Below the pieces are notes generated by a model, which saw nothing but the letters and a program-made list of their open reading frames with translations, did no database searches and was not told where the DNA came from. Both the position numbers and the translations under genes were made by a program. This document shows positions 63,534 through 64,000 of a stretch of DNA of 64,000 nt, in pieces. The first letter of the stretch is position 1. Every line of letters starts with the position of its first letter. This DNA is from an uncultured Alistipes sp. (GTDB lineage Bacteria > Bacteroidota > Bacteroidia > Bacteroidales > Rikenellaceae), in contig CAPXWY010000004.1 of NCBI GenBank assembly GCA_948736885.1, positions 24,276 through 88,275 on the forward strand. The letters run 5' to 3'.

Positions 63534-63564
63534 TTGACTGAAATTCGTGGGGCGGGTAATTTTG
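63534..63564 (+). promoter_or_regulatory. Promoter of the TonB-dependent receptor
   Basis: TTG (63534-63536), a 20-bp spacer and TAATTTTG (63557-63564), perfect -7; leader about 20 nt. Confidence 0.65.
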
Positions 63565-63589
63565 CGCTGCAAATCAACCCGTCTCGCAA

Positions 63590-64000
63590 ATGAACATAAA
63601 GGGAATCTTAGCCGCGATATGGATCATCGGCTTTCAGTCGGCCGCCGCCCAGCCCCATCGTCCGCATGCCGGACATCACGGCCCGCACGCCTCCGCATGG
63701 CTCTCGGGAAAAGTGATGGAGAAAGACAGCACGGCCGTCGCTTTCGCCGCCGTCTGTCTGAAAGGCACGAACTACGGCTGCTCCACGGACGACAGGGGGC
63801 ATTTCCGTTTCAAAGCGCCGGCCGGGAAGCATACGCTGGTCGTGTCGGTCATCGGCTACGAACCCGCAGAGAAAAACATAGAGACCGGCCGGGACATGAA
63901 AAACCTCACGGTCGTCCTGCAACCGGCAGCGACCGAACTCGAAGAGGTCGTTGTCACGGGCAGCGGCGTAAGCCGCGTGCAGCAGTCGCCGTTCAACGCG
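63590..64000 (+). CDS. TonB-dependent receptor, N-terminal part (continues past window)
   Basis: The frame is open from ATG at 63590 to the window end (137 residues seen). A signal peptide (AAIWIIGFQSAAAQ) is followed by a histidine-rich stretch (HRPHAGHHGPHA). A carboxypeptidase-regulatory-like beta-sandwich follows (SGKVMEKDSTAVAFAAVCLKGTNYGCSTDDRGHFRFKAPAG), and then the junction to the plug, ELEEVVVTGSGVSRVQQSPFNA. This is a TonB-dependent receptor of the non-SusC type, such as those for haem, siderophores or metals. The His-rich segment right after the signal suggests metal or haem binding, which is inference. Confidence 0.85.
   Translation, partial: MNIKGILAAIWIIGFQSAAAQPHRPHAGHHGPHASAWLSGKVMEKDSTAVAFAAVCLKGTNYGCSTDDRGHFRFKAPAGKHTLVVSVIGYEPAEKNIETGRDMKNLTVVLQPAATELEEVVVTGSGVSRVQQSPFNA

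Overview
The window is chromosomal DNA from a GC-rich member of the Bacteroidales, most likely Alistipes or another Rikenellaceae. This is inferred from Bacteroidetes-specific families (SusC/SusD pairs, DUF4924, Mfa1/Mfa2-type fimbrillins, a non-canonical EF-G2), from many promoters with the Bacteroidetes -7 motif TAnnTTTG, and from the L34 protein sequence. I ran no database search; family names rest on motifs and recalled family features.

Layout. 1-16.8 kb is mostly housekeeping: the end of leuS, a secreted alpha/beta hydrolase, an aminopeptidase P, an EF-G paralogue (EF-G2 type), tdk, murA, rpmH (too short for most ORF callers), a DUF4924 protein, a phosphate transporter, a DUF2339 membrane protein and an M48 peptidase. 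Two intergenic stretches (about 3.06-3.65 kb and 15.74-16.10 kb) each hold an orphan fragment encoding the C-terminal end of a C-type-lectin/FISUMP-like adhesin. A tRNA-Thr(CGT) lies at 16,991, followed about 180 bp later by a degenerate copy of its 3' end.

17.3-49.5 kb is a large beta-mannan utilisation region. The plus-strand unit 19.06-25.20 kb encodes a GH5-GH26 two-domain mannanase, a GH130 mannosylglucose phosphorylase, a sugar-cation symporter and a mannobiose/cellobiose 2-epimerase. The minus-strand operon 42.62-25.29 kb encodes a glycan-binding lipoprotein, a GH26 mannanase, two SusC/SusD pairs, a DUF1735 lipoprotein, a DUF5060/clan-A hydrolase and a GH2 enzyme. An AraC-type regulator (42.82-43.70 kb) sits between this operon and the plus-strand unit 44.00-49.51 kb (carboxylesterase, GH30, two GH26). 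Together they suggest that acetylated (gluco)mannan is cut at the surface, imported as oligosaccharides, trimmed in the periplasm, epimerised to mannosylglucose and phosphorolysed in the cytoplasm. No alpha-galactosidase is seen.

49.6-52.0 kb has an aldo/keto reductase and a carboxymuconolactone-decarboxylase/cupin protein. 52.4-63.0 kb is a surface-pilus locus: a tyrosine recombinase, then a short segment bounded by perfect 23-bp inverted repeats carrying a promoter that points away from the pilus genes, then six genes for a type V (Mfa/Fim-like) pilus ending in a large tip lipoprotein with a lectin-like C-terminus. This looks like a phase-variable pilus sequenced in the OFF orientation and is the most interesting system here. 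The window ends with a broken HTH gene and the start of a histidine-rich TonB-dependent receptor.
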